Of a DNA stretch of 64,000 nucleotides, positions 54,881 through 63,876 are shown piece by piece (the first letter of the stretch is position 1; each line of letters begins with the position of its first letter). The DNA comes from Desulfatitalea sp. BRH_c12. Lineage in GTDB: Bacteria > Desulfobacterota > Desulfobacteria > Desulfobacterales > Desulfosarcinaceae. The stretch lies in NCBI GenBank assembly GCA_000961655.1, contig LADR01000067.1, positions 1-64,000 on the forward strand. Reading direction: 5' to 3'. Under the pieces are notes generated by a model. That model made no database searches and was not told where the DNA came from. It saw only the letters and a program-made list of their open reading frames with translations. Position numbers and translations under genes: made by a program.

Positions 54881-55831
54881 TTATACATGATTGCGCAGCT
54901 GCAACGCCACTGGATGAGGGTTCAGGTAGGTCTGCTGCGCAAGGTATGCCTGATCATACTTGCGCACATAGTGGTTGATCAGGGTCACCGGGACGATCAA
55001 CGGCACGTGACCGGCCCGATAGGCGTCGATCAGGGCCAGCATTTCCTGTTTTTCATCCGCGCTGAGCGTTTTCTTGAAATAGCCCAGGATATGCTGCAGG
55101 ACATTGACATGTTTAGCCGCAGTGGCCTTGAGCGAGAGGGCTTCCATGAAAATTTGCTCGTAGGCGTCATACAACTGCTGCAAGGGCTGCTGTTTGCCTT
55201 CGGCCACCAGTTTGCCCATGCGCCTGTAGTGAGCGGGGCTGTGTGAAAGCAGCAGCAGCTTTTCAGTGGTGTGAAACGTCACCAGCCGGCCAATATGCCG
55301 GCTTTCGTCAAGATGGATGCGCCAACGCCGCAGGGCGAACATGCGTTGGATGAAATTCTCCCTCAACTTGGGGTCGTGCAGGCGTCCTTCTTCTTCGACC
55401 GGAATACGCGGAAAACGCGCCATGAAAGCTTGAGCGAACAACCCGCTGCCACTGGATGCGGGCACGCCGGCGGCATTATACACTTTTACGCGCAGCATGC
55501 CGCTGCTGGGAGAATTTTTTTTGAAGACGAAACCGCACAAATCTTCGTGGGCCAATTGGTCCAGACGCCCGCGGGCCCAGTTTTGCATGCGCTCGGTGTG
55601 GTCAATGCCCGAACGCGTGGTTACAAGGCGCGGACTGGCCGGATCACCCACCAGGCGCATGCTTTCCCGCGGCACGGGCAGGCCGCATTCCACTTCCGGG
55701 CACACCGGCACAAAGGTCACATAGCGGCCCAGGGTGTCGCGTAGAAAGTGATCCAGTTTGTGCCCGCCATCATAGCGAACGGGGTCGCCCAGCAGGCACT
55801 GGCTGATGCCTAATCGGATGGTTTCGGACAT
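54881..55831 (-). CDS. YbgA-like DUF523-DUF1722 protein
   Basis: This 316-aa protein has an N-terminal DUF523 domain (LGISQCLLGDPVRYDGGHK, VCPEVECGLPVPRE, FKKNSPSSG). A C-terminal DUF1722 runs from about 185 (LVTFHTTEKLLLLSHSP, YFKKTLSADEK). YbgA-like proteins are often beside photolyase genes; here the neighbour is a UV endonuclease, which fits a link to UV damage. RBS GAGGAGG. First gene of the operon with corA and uvsE. Confidence 0.92.
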   Translation of the reverse strand: MSETIRLGISQCLLGDPVRYDGGHKLDHFLRDTLGRYVTFVPVCPEVECGLPVPRESMRLVGDPASPRLVTTRSGIDHTERMQNWARGRLDQLAHEDLCGFVFKKNSPSSGMLRVKVYNAAGVPASSGSGLFAQAFMARFPRIPVEEEGRLHDPKLRENFIQRMFALRRWRIHLDESRHIGRLVTFHTTEKLLLLSHSPAHYRRMGKLVAEGKQQPLQQLYDAYEQIFMEALSLKATAAKHVNVLQHILGYFKKTLSADEKQEMLALIDAYRAGHVPLIVPVTLINHYVRKYDQAYLAQQTYLNPHPVALQLRNHV

Positions 55832-55932
55832 GCGGCCTCCTCATCTCACAGGATGTAAAAAGATGCATCTTCATTTGTTTTGAACAAATCCCACCAAGCC
55901 GCTTCTTCGGTGCGTGAGGCCGCATGTTACTA

Positions 55933-56325
55933 TCAATCCGCTTCTTCGCCAGGACCGATCAGCGGCAGTTCCTTGTCGATCTTGAAAAAAACCAGGAACT
56001 TGGGGCCCTGATAGGGTTTCTCGCCCGAATAGCTGCGCCGTTTGAGCTGGTCGAGCAGTGCACTGTCCTGTTCTTCTCCCACTTTGGTCAAGAAAAGACG
56101 CTTGCCGTTAAACCCTTCCGCGCCTTCACGGAAGAGGTAGGAGGCATGCGGATTTGATTGCAGATTCTGATGGGACAGTCTGTCGTTCATGATAAAAGCG
56201 ATGGTGCCGTCTTCCATGATATGGGGACGGCTGTAAACTGCTGAATCCACAACACCGTTCTGGTCTGCCGTGGAAAATACACCGAAGCCCTTGGTTGTTT
56301 CGAAGTAGTCTTTAAGCGTGGTCAT
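55933..56325 (-). CDS. Pyridoxamine 5'-phosphate oxidase-family flavin-binding protein
   Basis: This 130-aa split-barrel protein (MTTLKDYFETTKGFGVFSTADQ, YSRPHIMEDGTIAFIMNDR, NPHASYLF) likely binds FMN, F420 or heme. Real function unknown. ATG 56325 follows GGAGG; a longer frame to 56415 is not supported. Confidence 0.87.
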   Translation of the reverse strand: MTTLKDYFETTKGFGVFSTADQNGVVDSAVYSRPHIMEDGTIAFIMNDRLSHQNLQSNPHASYLFREGAEGFNGKRLFLTKVGEEQDSALLDQLKRRSYSGEKPYQGPKFLVFFKIDKELPLIGPGEEAD

Positions 56326-56424
56326 TGCGTCCTCCTTTATATCAATGCGTGACTGGCATAAGCTTTGAACCGGCCGGAATGCCCGACAATATGGGGACAG
56401 TCTCAACAAGGTCAAGTTTTTCCG

Positions 56425-57957
56425 CTATCGTTTTCCCCATCGGCACGTTGGGCCGTCACGCGCGTCGAAGCGTCGCGGGCCATCGAGAATCGGCGCGCGG
56501 ACCTGTCGGGCAATGGCTTGGAGCATCCCCTTGAAAATAAGGAGATGCACTGGGTACAGCGCATACCAGTAAAGCAGACCGCCCAGCCCTCGCGGAAGAA
56601 ATCGCGCTGCCATGCGCAATTCGGTTGTGCACTCTCCTTGGTGAAAAAGCTGATAATCGAGAATCGCTTCACCGGGCATTTTCATTTCGGCCAGGAGCGA
56701 CAGTCGGTAAAGCGGTTCCATGGTCAACACACGCCAGAAATCAACGGCATCCCCAATTTGCAGGCTTATCGAGTGACGGCGCCCGCGTCGTAACCCGATC
56801 CCGCCGAGCGCTCGGTCCAGTATGCCGCGTAGCCGCCAGAGCCAGTTTCCATAATAATATCCCGTGGACCCGCCCAGGGAGACGATCGGCTTCCAGACGG
56901 CCTCGGCCGAGGCGCCCAAACGCATGCGGTAGGCGCAACTGACAATGGTACCGCCGGCATAGTCGGCATCGCCGCAGGCGGCCCATTCGGGTGGCTGCAG
57001 ATGACCGGCATCGCTCCAGCAAGTTTCTACCTGCTTTTCCAGGATGCTATCCAGCGCGGTGCGCATCGCTTGCCGACAGTCGATCAGTTTGTGGTCCACC
57101 AGTTCGCGGATGCGGTTTTCGCTGCAAATGGTCGGTACGCTGAGCCCCTCGGTCAGCGGCAGCGCGATGTCCCTCGGCACCGGTGTCACCCAGTGAATCC
57201 AGTGTGCGCTCAGTCGGGGTGTCAGCACCGGTACCGGAATGACTCGCCGCGGCGGCAGCCCGGCCTCTTGCGCGTACAGGCGAATCAGGTCGCCATACTG
57301 GACGATGTCGGGTCCGCCGATATCGAACGTTTCACCCAGGGTTCGTTCATTATAGAGACAGCCGACCAGATAGCCCAAAACATTTTCAATGGCGATCGGC
57401 TGAGTGGGGGTTCGCACCCAGCGCGGCGTGATCATCACCGGCAGCCGCTCGACCAGATAACGCAAGATTTCGAATGACGCACTGCCGGACCCCAGGATCA
57501 TGGCCGCTCTTAGAACCGTTGTGGGAACTTTGCCGGATTGCAGGATGTGGCCGACCTCGTGCCGCGAAGCAAGATGGTGGCTCAGTTTGGGATTATCGGC
57601 CTCGCCCAACCCGCCCAGGTAGATAATCTGCCGCCAGCAGCACTCTTCGGCCGCCGTGCGCATGTTGATCGCCGACTGACGATCGACCTCGGCGTATCGG
57701 CTCTTCTGGGCGATCATTGAATGAACCAAGTGATAGGCTGCCCCGCATGCATGGCCGGCCTGAATAAGCGAAGGCAGATCCTGCATGTCGCCTTGCACCA
57801 GTTGTACGCGCGCGTGGCCAGCCCATGGACGGCAGGCCATTTTCTCCAGTGTCCGTCCCATGGCGCGCACCGTATGGCCCGTGGCCAGCAATCGGGTGAC
57901 AAGGCGGCCGCCCACGTACCCGGTGGCTCCGGTGACCAGCACGGGAGGTGTTTGCAT
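56425..57957 (-). CDS. Atypical SDR with C-terminal DUF2867
   Basis: This 510-aa protein has an N-terminal extended/atypical SDR (VTGATGYVGGRLVTRLLATG, YHLVHSM, IIYLGGLGE, VLRAAMILG), residues about 1-300. A DUF2867 SRPBCC-like domain follows (about 330-480; GSTGYYYGNWLWRLRG, DFWRVL). The fusion is a known architecture of unknown substrate. RBS AAAGGA. It is separated by 86 bp from the upstream methyltransferase gene, on the same strand. Confidence 0.9.
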   Translation of the reverse strand: MQTPPVLVTGATGYVGGRLVTRLLATGHTVRAMGRTLEKMACRPWAGHARVQLVQGDMQDLPSLIQAGHACGAAYHLVHSMIAQKSRYAEVDRQSAINMRTAAEECCWRQIIYLGGLGEADNPKLSHHLASRHEVGHILQSGKVPTTVLRAAMILGSGSASFEILRYLVERLPVMITPRWVRTPTQPIAIENVLGYLVGCLYNERTLGETFDIGGPDIVQYGDLIRLYAQEAGLPPRRVIPVPVLTPRLSAHWIHWVTPVPRDIALPLTEGLSVPTICSENRIRELVDHKLIDCRQAMRTALDSILEKQVETCWSDAGHLQPPEWAACGDADYAGGTIVSCAYRMRLGASAEAVWKPIVSLGGSTGYYYGNWLWRLRGILDRALGGIGLRRGRRHSISLQIGDAVDFWRVLTMEPLYRLSLLAEMKMPGEAILDYQLFHQGECTTELRMAARFLPRGLGGLLYWYALYPVHLLIFKGMLQAIARQVRAPILDGPRRFDARDGPTCRWGKR

Positions 57958-58043
57958 GGCTATCCTTTCAAATGCAACAGCGGCGGTGTCGTTGGTGTTT
58001 CAGGTTTTTTACGTCATGTCTGACACCGTAATACAGAACCGAC

Positions 58044-59255
58044 TCAATTCTGCACTTTTTGGCCCCATACCGCATACATTGGGTCCGAAAACGGCATTTG
58101 CCCATAGTATTTATCATGCTGTGGACGCATCAACCCTCGAATTGAATAGGTCTGAAGGTTTGAAAAGGCTCGCGAGCGATGAAAATATTCCAGCACCAAC
58201 CCCATGCGTTCGAATTCGTGCAGTTCCGTCCATATCCTTACGGCCTTGGGCGGAAACCAGCGGTTGGAAAAAACCGTGAGCAAATGGCCTCCCGGCTTCA
58301 ACACCCGGGCGGCCTCGGCAAACACGTCGAACGGAGCGGTCAAGTACTCAACGGATACGCAGCAGACAATCACATCGTAGTGGTTGTCCGCGAACGGCAG
58401 AGTTGGATTGCTGTTCAGATCATGGACCTGGTAATCGGTCAGGGCACTGTTTTTTTGCAATTCGTGCGCGTTGAGCCCAAGGCCCGTCACCTGGCGCAGG
58501 CGGGCTCCTGGCGGCAGGTGGGAGTGCCAGCTGCTCATCAGGTCAAGTACCCGCATGTCATCCTTGATTACCTGCGCATAAATTTGGCGTACCTGTTCCA
58601 GGGCCACATCATCCAGGTGCTGCACCATGCGCGGTTGGGCATAAAATCGCGCATCCACATTCTCATCCGGGCGCGCAAAAGGGCTGTCGCTGAAAAAATC
58701 GGTCGGCCGGTCCTGCCAGCGGGCCTGCATGCCCACCCCCTCGGCAATGATTTCCGTCCAGTCCCGAAGGACGCCGCCCCGCTCTTCCTTCTTTTGTTGG
58801 ACCGTATTTGTAAGCGTTGCCGTCACGCTGAGCGGTTTGCCTGCCAGCGGGTGTCCCAGATCGACTGCGATGCGATCCGGGTTGACCTCAACACAACGAA
58901 ACGGTTGCCGGTTGACGCTGAAGATGCCTGCCACATCTTTTAACACCCCCTTGGGGTAGAATCGGCCGGCACGCGGGTGCATATCCGATAGACCGATACT
59001 CTGCGGATCGAATTGGCGCAATGGTAACGTGCGGACAGGCTGCCTGCCGTCAAGAGGGAAAAGTTCCCCTGGAGCGAAATCCACAGCGAAGCTCTCACCG
59101 GGCTGCTTTTCGGCTAGAATTGCCTGAATCCGGCCAGGAAGCAGGTCGCGCCAATAATTGACCGACAAGGCCGCATACGTATCCGTATGCCTGACGGCGG
59201 TGCTTTGCCAGTGGATTTGGAAAAGGAGATCGCCGATACCCTCTTGGCGCGTCAT
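58044..59255 (-). CDS. SlyD/FKBP-like domain fused to a SAM-dependent methyltransferase
   Basis: This 403-aa protein has an N-terminal region of about 1-155 containing VDLGHPLAGKPLSV, the typical end of a SlyD-like FKBP prolyl isomerase. The C-terminal part, from about 215, is a class I methyltransferase (RVLDLMSSWHSHLP in place of motif I, YDVIVCCVSVEYL, ARVLKPGGHLLTVFSNRWFPPKA). Motif I is the SSW variant rather than GxGxG. Substrate unknown; it could methylate a protein held by the isomerase part. RBS AGGAGG at 9 bp. Confidence 0.85.
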   Translation of the reverse strand: MTRQEGIGDLLFQIHWQSTAVRHTDTYAALSVNYWRDLLPGRIQAILAEKQPGESFAVDFAPGELFPLDGRQPVRTLPLRQFDPQSIGLSDMHPRAGRFYPKGVLKDVAGIFSVNRQPFRCVEVNPDRIAVDLGHPLAGKPLSVTATLTNTVQQKKEERGGVLRDWTEIIAEGVGMQARWQDRPTDFFSDSPFARPDENVDARFYAQPRMVQHLDDVALEQVRQIYAQVIKDDMRVLDLMSSWHSHLPPGARLRQVTGLGLNAHELQKNSALTDYQVHDLNSNPTLPFADNHYDVIVCCVSVEYLTAPFDVFAEAARVLKPGGHLLTVFSNRWFPPKAVRIWTELHEFERMGLVLEYFHRSRAFSNLQTYSIRGLMRPQHDKYYGQMPFSDPMYAVWGQKVQN

Positions 59256-59586
59256 CGTTGGTACCTCCTATGTGGTCCAGGCATGCCGGTTTTTTTAGTG
59301 GTCCAAAATGGTTCGATTTTGAAGGTTAAAGCATTTCGCTGGAAAAGCAATCACCGATCGGCCGGGCAGCAAAACCGCATTTGAATCCGGAAGAGATAGG
59401 GTTCCTGCTTGCCGGCTTGGAACAGATGCGCTAACAAGCACACCTGACAATAATAGTGCCTTACTTGCAAAGTATCCTGCTGGGGCTTCTCATCGGTGTG
59501 ACCCGCTTGGCGTTTCCCGGATCAGCGTGTTCAATCCCAAAGGTGACTGGCCGCGTACGCAATATCAGGCAGCAAAGGAAAAATAG
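59256..59586. other. Divergent intergenic region
   Basis: About 330 bp between the methyltransferase gene (minus) and the carbonic anhydrase gene (plus). Two short plus-strand frames look mildly protein-like near 59370-59430 and before 59586 but have no start, RBS or family, so nothing is called. The RBS AAAGGA for the next gene is at the right end. Confidence 0.45.
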
Positions 59587-60114
59587 ATGATTCTTCCCTA
59601 TAAAGGTCGATTTCCGACAGTCGGCAAAAATGTCTTCATCGCACCGACGGCCGTCATCATCGGCGATGTGGTGATCGAAGACGAAGCCAGTATCTGGTTC
59701 GGTGCGGTGGTGCGCGCGGACCTTGACCGCATCACCATCGGTGCGAAATCCAACGTGCAGGACAATTGCACATTGCATGTGGATAAAGATCATCCGTTGC
59801 GGATCGGTTCGGAGGTGACCATCGGGCACAATGCCGTCATTCATGGCTGCACCATCGAAGACCAGGTGCTTATTGGCATCAACGCGACGATTCTCAATGA
59901 TGCCGTGATTCGCACCGGCAGCGTTGTGGGCGCCGGGGCCGTGATTTCCGAGGGCATGGCGATTGGCCCCTTGCAGCTGGCGGTCGGAGTTCCTGCCAAG
60001 ATCAAGAAAAACTATGAGGCCTCGATGGCAACGCATAATGCCGCCGATGCGGCCATCTACGTTGGCTTGTCCAGCGCTTATCGGGATAATGAACAGGCAT
60101 GGGATGCAAAATGA
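59587..60114 (+). CDS. Gamma-class carbonic anhydrase-like hexapeptide protein
   Basis: This 175-aa left-handed beta-helix protein has repeated hexapeptides (VIIGDVVIEDEASIWFG ... VLIGINATIL). Metal-binding histidines lie in DNCTLHVD and TIGHNAVIHGC. It probably hydrates CO2 or is a related YrdA/PaaY-type protein; activity is not assured. RBS AAAGGA at 7 bp. Confidence 0.92.
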   Translation: MILPYKGRFPTVGKNVFIAPTAVIIGDVVIEDEASIWFGAVVRADLDRITIGAKSNVQDNCTLHVDKDHPLRIGSEVTIGHNAVIHGCTIEDQVLIGINATILNDAVIRTGSVVGAGAVISEGMAIGPLQLAVGVPAKIKKNYEASMATHNAADAAIYVGLSSAYRDNEQAWDAK

Positions 60115-60117
60115 GTT

Positions 60118-60134
60118 GCCCGCGTGGCGCGGGC
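60118..60134. other. GC-rich hairpin between convergent genes
   Basis: GCCCGCG and CGCGGGC with a 3-nt loop, 3 bp after the carbonic anhydrase stop and before the stop of the convergent hydrolase gene. No T-run, so it is at most a weak terminator. Confidence 0.4.
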
Positions 60135-60157
60135 GAGTCACCTGTCGCCGGTTGCGG

Positions 60158-60958
60158 CTATTGCAGCAGTGATGCCAATTCCCGGACGGCCTGCAGATAA
60201 GCATCCATGCCTTTGGCGAAAATATCGTTGTGATCGGCGCCATCGATGCGCAGCAGGCGCTTGTGCCGGGCGGTGGAGGCTTCGTACAAGGTCAGCCCGT
60301 CGGAATAGGGGATGATGGGGTCGTATTGGGCGTGGATGATGAGCGTCGGCCCCGTGAAATGCTTTATTTTTGCTATGTTTCCGAATCCATGATCTTCCCG
60401 GTAGCCGATCTGGTCCAGTGCCACTCCCAAAAGACGCAATAGAGGTTCGGCATAGGCAAATCCACTTTCGATGATCAGTCCCTTTACATCCCCGGGATGC
60501 GCGGCAGCCAGTTCCAGCGCCGAGGCGCTGCCCAGCGAGCGTCCCATGACCACCAAAGGGCCGCCATATCGTTTTCGAGCGAGCCATGTTTGGACATACG
60601 CCAGGATCGCGTGACTGTCGGTTAACATGGTGCTGACCGAGGGCTTTCCGCCGGAGCGACCATACCCACGATAGTCGGCAGCCAAAAAGTTGATGCCCAT
60701 TCGATTGAACAAGGGGCCGACCTCATCGTAATCGGCCACAATTTCGCCATTGCCATGAAAGAAAAGAATGTTGGGGCCGTTGGCGACGCTCGCGTGAAAA
60801 CGTGCGCCGATACGCACTTCCGGCGTCACCGGTATGAGGTGATCCTTATCACCGTACCGGACGGCCGAAAGGGCCGATTCCGCGCGTGGATGAAAGATAG
60901 CCCGCGAAATTTCGGGACCATCCAATGCGGTATATGGCGCTCGATTCGTCAAAGACAT
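60158..60958 (-). CDS. Alpha/beta hydrolase
   Basis: This 266-aa serine hydrolase has an oxyanion strand ILFFHGNGE, ADYRGYGRSGG, nucleophile elbow GRSLGS, an acid in HAQYDPIIP, and a histidine in DGADHNDIF. It resembles the BEM46/ABHD13 group. No signal peptide. Substrate unknown. ATG 60958 is chosen for GGAGG 6 bp upstream; the frame extends 8 codons more. Confidence 0.9.
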   Translation of the reverse strand: MSLTNRAPYTALDGPEISRAIFHPRAESALSAVRYGDKDHLIPVTPEVRIGARFHASVANGPNILFFHGNGEIVADYDEVGPLFNRMGINFLAADYRGYGRSGGKPSVSTMLTDSHAILAYVQTWLARKRYGGPLVVMGRSLGSASALELAAAHPGDVKGLIIESGFAYAEPLLRLLGVALDQIGYREDHGFGNIAKIKHFTGPTLIIHAQYDPIIPYSDGLTLYEASTARHKRLLRIDGADHNDIFAKGMDAYLQAVRELASLLQ

Positions 60959-61017
60959 GCGCGGCCTCCAGGCAGGGGGCATTTGCGTTTCATTCGTATC
61001 GGGAAATTAAGGATGGA

Positions 61018-61533
61018 TCATTTTAAATCAACCAGGGTCCGCTGACCAAATCCAAGCCGGTTGTTGACGTAATAGATCGCTTGCGGCAAAAAAGCGTAAA
61101 TTCGGACCCGGTCGCCCACATAGGGCTGCGTGTCACTGGCCGCCGGGTCTGCCTGAAGAAAAGGACGGGCAAAAGGAAATTTGACAAGGAACCGGCCGAT
61201 GGCACTGATTTGGTCCATACGCCGAATGACGGCTTCGATCGTCCCGCTCATTTGCAGCCCTTGAATATCTTCCCATTGCCGACTATCGGCAAAAATGGTA
61301 GCGGCAGCCGAACCTGAGTGCAGGGCTTGTTCGATATGGCGGGACTGTGGGCTGGAAAAGAAGTAAAATCCCGGGGCAGCGTAAACATAGTATACCGGAG
61401 CGGCCCAGGGGGCCTCGGTGCCGGTTGCCAGAACCATGGTAAGCTGCGCGCGGATCAACGCCATGGCCGCGTCGCGCCGCGCATCAGGGCCGACCGGTGC
61501 GGCCGGCGCTTTCGAAGACCCTGATAATCGCAT
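61018..61533 (-). CDS. Pyridoxamine 5'-phosphate oxidase-like protein
   Basis: This 171-aa split-barrel flavoprotein-like sequence (LTMVLATGTEAPWAAPVYYV, FYFFSSPQSRHIEQAL, IQGLQMSGTIEAV). It begins 9 bp after the DUF3617 gene stop, so the two are probably co-transcribed. No strong RBS is visible. The cofactor and function cannot be set from sequence. Confidence 0.82.
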   Translation of the reverse strand: MRLSGSSKAPAAPVGPDARRDAAMALIRAQLTMVLATGTEAPWAAPVYYVYAAPGFYFFSSPQSRHIEQALHSGSAAATIFADSRQWEDIQGLQMSGTIEAVIRRMDQISAIGRFLVKFPFARPFLQADPAASDTQPYVGDRVRIYAFLPQAIYYVNNRLGFGQRTLVDLK

Positions 61534-61542
61534 TATGGATAG

Positions 61543-61953
61543 CTACTTTTTGCAGGGACCCACATAGTGTCCTTTCATGCGGGTACTGATTTTCATGCCT
61601 TGGGTCTCCATGACCATGCTGCCGTTCATCTGATCGTCCTGGTATGTTACGGAACCGCTGCCGGTCATCTCACCTTCGGGACCGTTGCATTTGACCACCC
61701 AGGAAACGGTGTTTCCGGACGTCTTCGTATCGACCATTCGGCAGTCCTGATTCGGTTGCTGGTTTTCCGGAATCGGCGTATCCTTGGTAATGCACTGGCT
61801 GTATGCGATTGGCGGCATTTTGACCGGCATGCCGGGAATTTCGGTTTCCATGGTCATGTCCCACTCACCTTCTTTTATATCCGGGCCCGAACCGGCCCAT
61901 GCTGCGGACACCATCACAGCCATCATCAGAATAACAACCCAAATCTTTTGCAT
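61543..61953 (-). CDS. DUF3617-family secreted protein
   Basis: This 136-aa protein has a signal peptide (WVVILMMAVMVSAAWA). The mature part has the DUF3617 pattern: IKEGEWDMTMETEI, QCITKD, CRM and the tail GHYVGPCKK. Three mature cysteine positions could form disulfides. Function unknown. ATG 61953 follows AAGGAG at 7 bp; a TTG at 61971 overlaps that RBS. Confidence 0.88.
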   Translation of the reverse strand: MQKIWVVILMMAVMVSAAWAGSGPDIKEGEWDMTMETEIPGMPVKMPPIAYSQCITKDTPIPENQQPNQDCRMVDTKTSGNTVSWVVKCNGPEGEMTGSGSVTYQDDQMNGSMVMETQGMKISTRMKGHYVGPCKK

Positions 61954-62112
61954 ATCCGTTCTCCTTTTCAATTAAACGCTTCTTTTTCCGTTCACTTTCA
62001 GTTGAAGTCAAACAATGCCATTGGCATCTGCATTCCGGTTTTGATGGACGTTGAAAGGACAGGGCAACCGCATTTTTTCGTGCTTTGAAGAGATTGGTGA
62101 CAGCTATCGTTC

Positions 62113-63609
62113 TCAACTGGCTTCGGAGGTGGTTGGCGGTGTCGGCCGTCGCAGGTTTTCCACCAGTTTCAATTGTCCTTGGGTAAACTCAACCTCCTGG
62201 TCATCGCTGATGCCTTCCAGTTCTCTCAGGGCTTCACGGATATCCTTGGAACCGTGTTGGTGGATTTTCCGGATCGTGTTGAATTCTCGCCGCGTTTCGC
62301 GCAGGGGGAATTTGCCGTTTGTACTGCGCAGATAGTTTACCACCTTGTCGCGGATGGCGTCCCAGCTGTCGCGGCGTGTCTGGTTGGGCAAGGGCGTGAG
62401 ATCGTCGCAATTTTTAAGGGTTCGGCGGTGAAAGCGGTTAAGGGAAAAAGACCGTACAGTAAATGCCCAGATCAACAAGGCCAAGGCGGTTGTGCCACCT
62501 GCCGCGGCTAATTTGATGATCAGATCCGTGCCCGCCAGCGGCGGCGCAACCAGGGTCAGGACAAAAGCCATCGATCCTGCCAAAAGGGAGCCGGCGAAGC
62601 CGGCCGCAAAGGAACGCATTTTAAAATTGCGGAGGCGTTTGCGGTAGCTGATCAGCGCTTCCAGCAAATGCGCCAGCCGTTCACCATGGGTTTCCACAAA
62701 AGCAGCCAAGTTGTCCAGACGGTAGCGCGGGGCCTGCAGTACCGCTTTTTTCAACTCTTCACGCTGGTTTTCCAGGTAGCCCAGATAGCTGATGTCCCGG
62801 TTCTTGTTATTTGCGGCCGCATCCTGAGACGAATAGGTCAGGTGGATCATGGGAATATCTTTGCGCCCGGTGATTTGAGACAGATTCCAGCACAAAGTCC
62901 CATATACGCGCAGCAGGTCGATCATCGAGGCGCACTCGTCGATGCGGTTGAGGACGAAAAGCACACGATCCTCGAAAGTGCGCGAGGGCAGGGTCTCGCG
63001 CAGACTGGTGTGAATTTCGCGGACCGTGCCGGCCTTGTGCGGATCAAACAGCACCAGCACCAAATCGGCGATTTGAGCGAAATCGCCGATCACTTCCTGG
63101 TAATTGTAGCCGCGGTCGCGCTCGGTTATGCTGTCCAGCATGCCAGGGGTATCGATGATGGCCAGATTTCTCAGAAAAGGGGAATTAACCTTTTTCAGAC
63201 GAAAATGGGCGGCGAACCGCTGTCCGTGCTTCCGCAAGGTCTCAAAAGGATACTCGCTGTCATGCAGCAGAAATTTGCCATCGCGCGATTCTGTCACCTG
63301 GACGGGGGCGTCGGCCGATTGCGTGTCGTCGTGGGTAATGACCGTGAACGAATCATCGGTAGGTGCCTGACCGGTCGCCTGGATTGGGGCACCCAGAAAT
63401 TCGTTGATCAAGGTCGATTTACCAGAGGAGTAACTGCCCAGCACGAGCACCTGCGGTTTCCATTTGATCGTGGTTTCAAGCGGTACCTCGCTGTACCCGT
63501 AGCGGATGGCTACCGGCGAGAGCTGTTCGGCAACCATTTCCAGCATTTCCGTTCGCAGGGCCTTGATGTAGTTGTCTCGGTACATACTTTTTTCGTCGGG
63601 TGCCACCAT
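62113..63609 (-). CDS. Dynamin-like/EHD-type large GTPase with membrane segments
   Basis: This 498-aa protein has a GTPase domain at about 50-300: P-loop LGSYSSGKSTL (57-67), switch threonine region TGQAPTDD, DTPGML, and NRID for base recognition. Two hydrophobic helices around 343-392 and a helical C-terminus follow. Bacterial dynamin-like proteins remodel or protect membranes under stress or phage attack. It is single here, without a paired second dynamin gene. RBS AAAGG at 8 bp. Confidence 0.87.
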   Translation of the reverse strand: MVAPDEKSMYRDNYIKALRTEMLEMVAEQLSPVAIRYGYSEVPLETTIKWKPQVLVLGSYSSGKSTLINEFLGAPIQATGQAPTDDSFTVITHDDTQSADAPVQVTESRDGKFLLHDSEYPFETLRKHGQRFAAHFRLKKVNSPFLRNLAIIDTPGMLDSITERDRGYNYQEVIGDFAQIADLVLVLFDPHKAGTVREIHTSLRETLPSRTFEDRVLFVLNRIDECASMIDLLRVYGTLCWNLSQITGRKDIPMIHLTYSSQDAAANNKNRDISYLGYLENQREELKKAVLQAPRYRLDNLAAFVETHGERLAHLLEALISYRKRLRNFKMRSFAAGFAGSLLAGSMAFVLTLVAPPLAGTDLIIKLAAAGGTTALALLIWAFTVRSFSLNRFHRRTLKNCDDLTPLPNQTRRDSWDAIRDKVVNYLRSTNGKFPLRETRREFNTIRKIHQHGSKDIREALRELEGISDDQEVEFTQGQLKLVENLRRPTPPTTSEAS

Positions 63610-63876
63610 TCCACAGCCTTTCTTTGGCTCGCATAAACATCCGTTGCACTTTTTGGGTGCTCAAGGGCATTTATATGCAACCGATCGAATCAAATCAATA
63701 ATTAATCAATGTAACAGATATCGTGCGGAAAGAGGGCAAGGCCCAACCCCATCGGGCTTACGTTGTGAATGCCTGTAGTGTGTCGGCCGGATAGGGCGTG
63801 GGCTCTGGCGGCAGTGCAATGGATATACACCGCAAAGAGAAACGCTCGTGTGGGTCCGGATGGCGGCCCACCTGCA
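63610..63876. other. Intergenic region upstream of the dynamin-like gene
   Basis: About 270 bp with no supported gene; a 94-codon minus-strand frame (63702-63986) overlaps the partial gene on the right in another frame and is rejected. It should hold the promoter of the dynamin-like gene. Confidence 0.4.
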
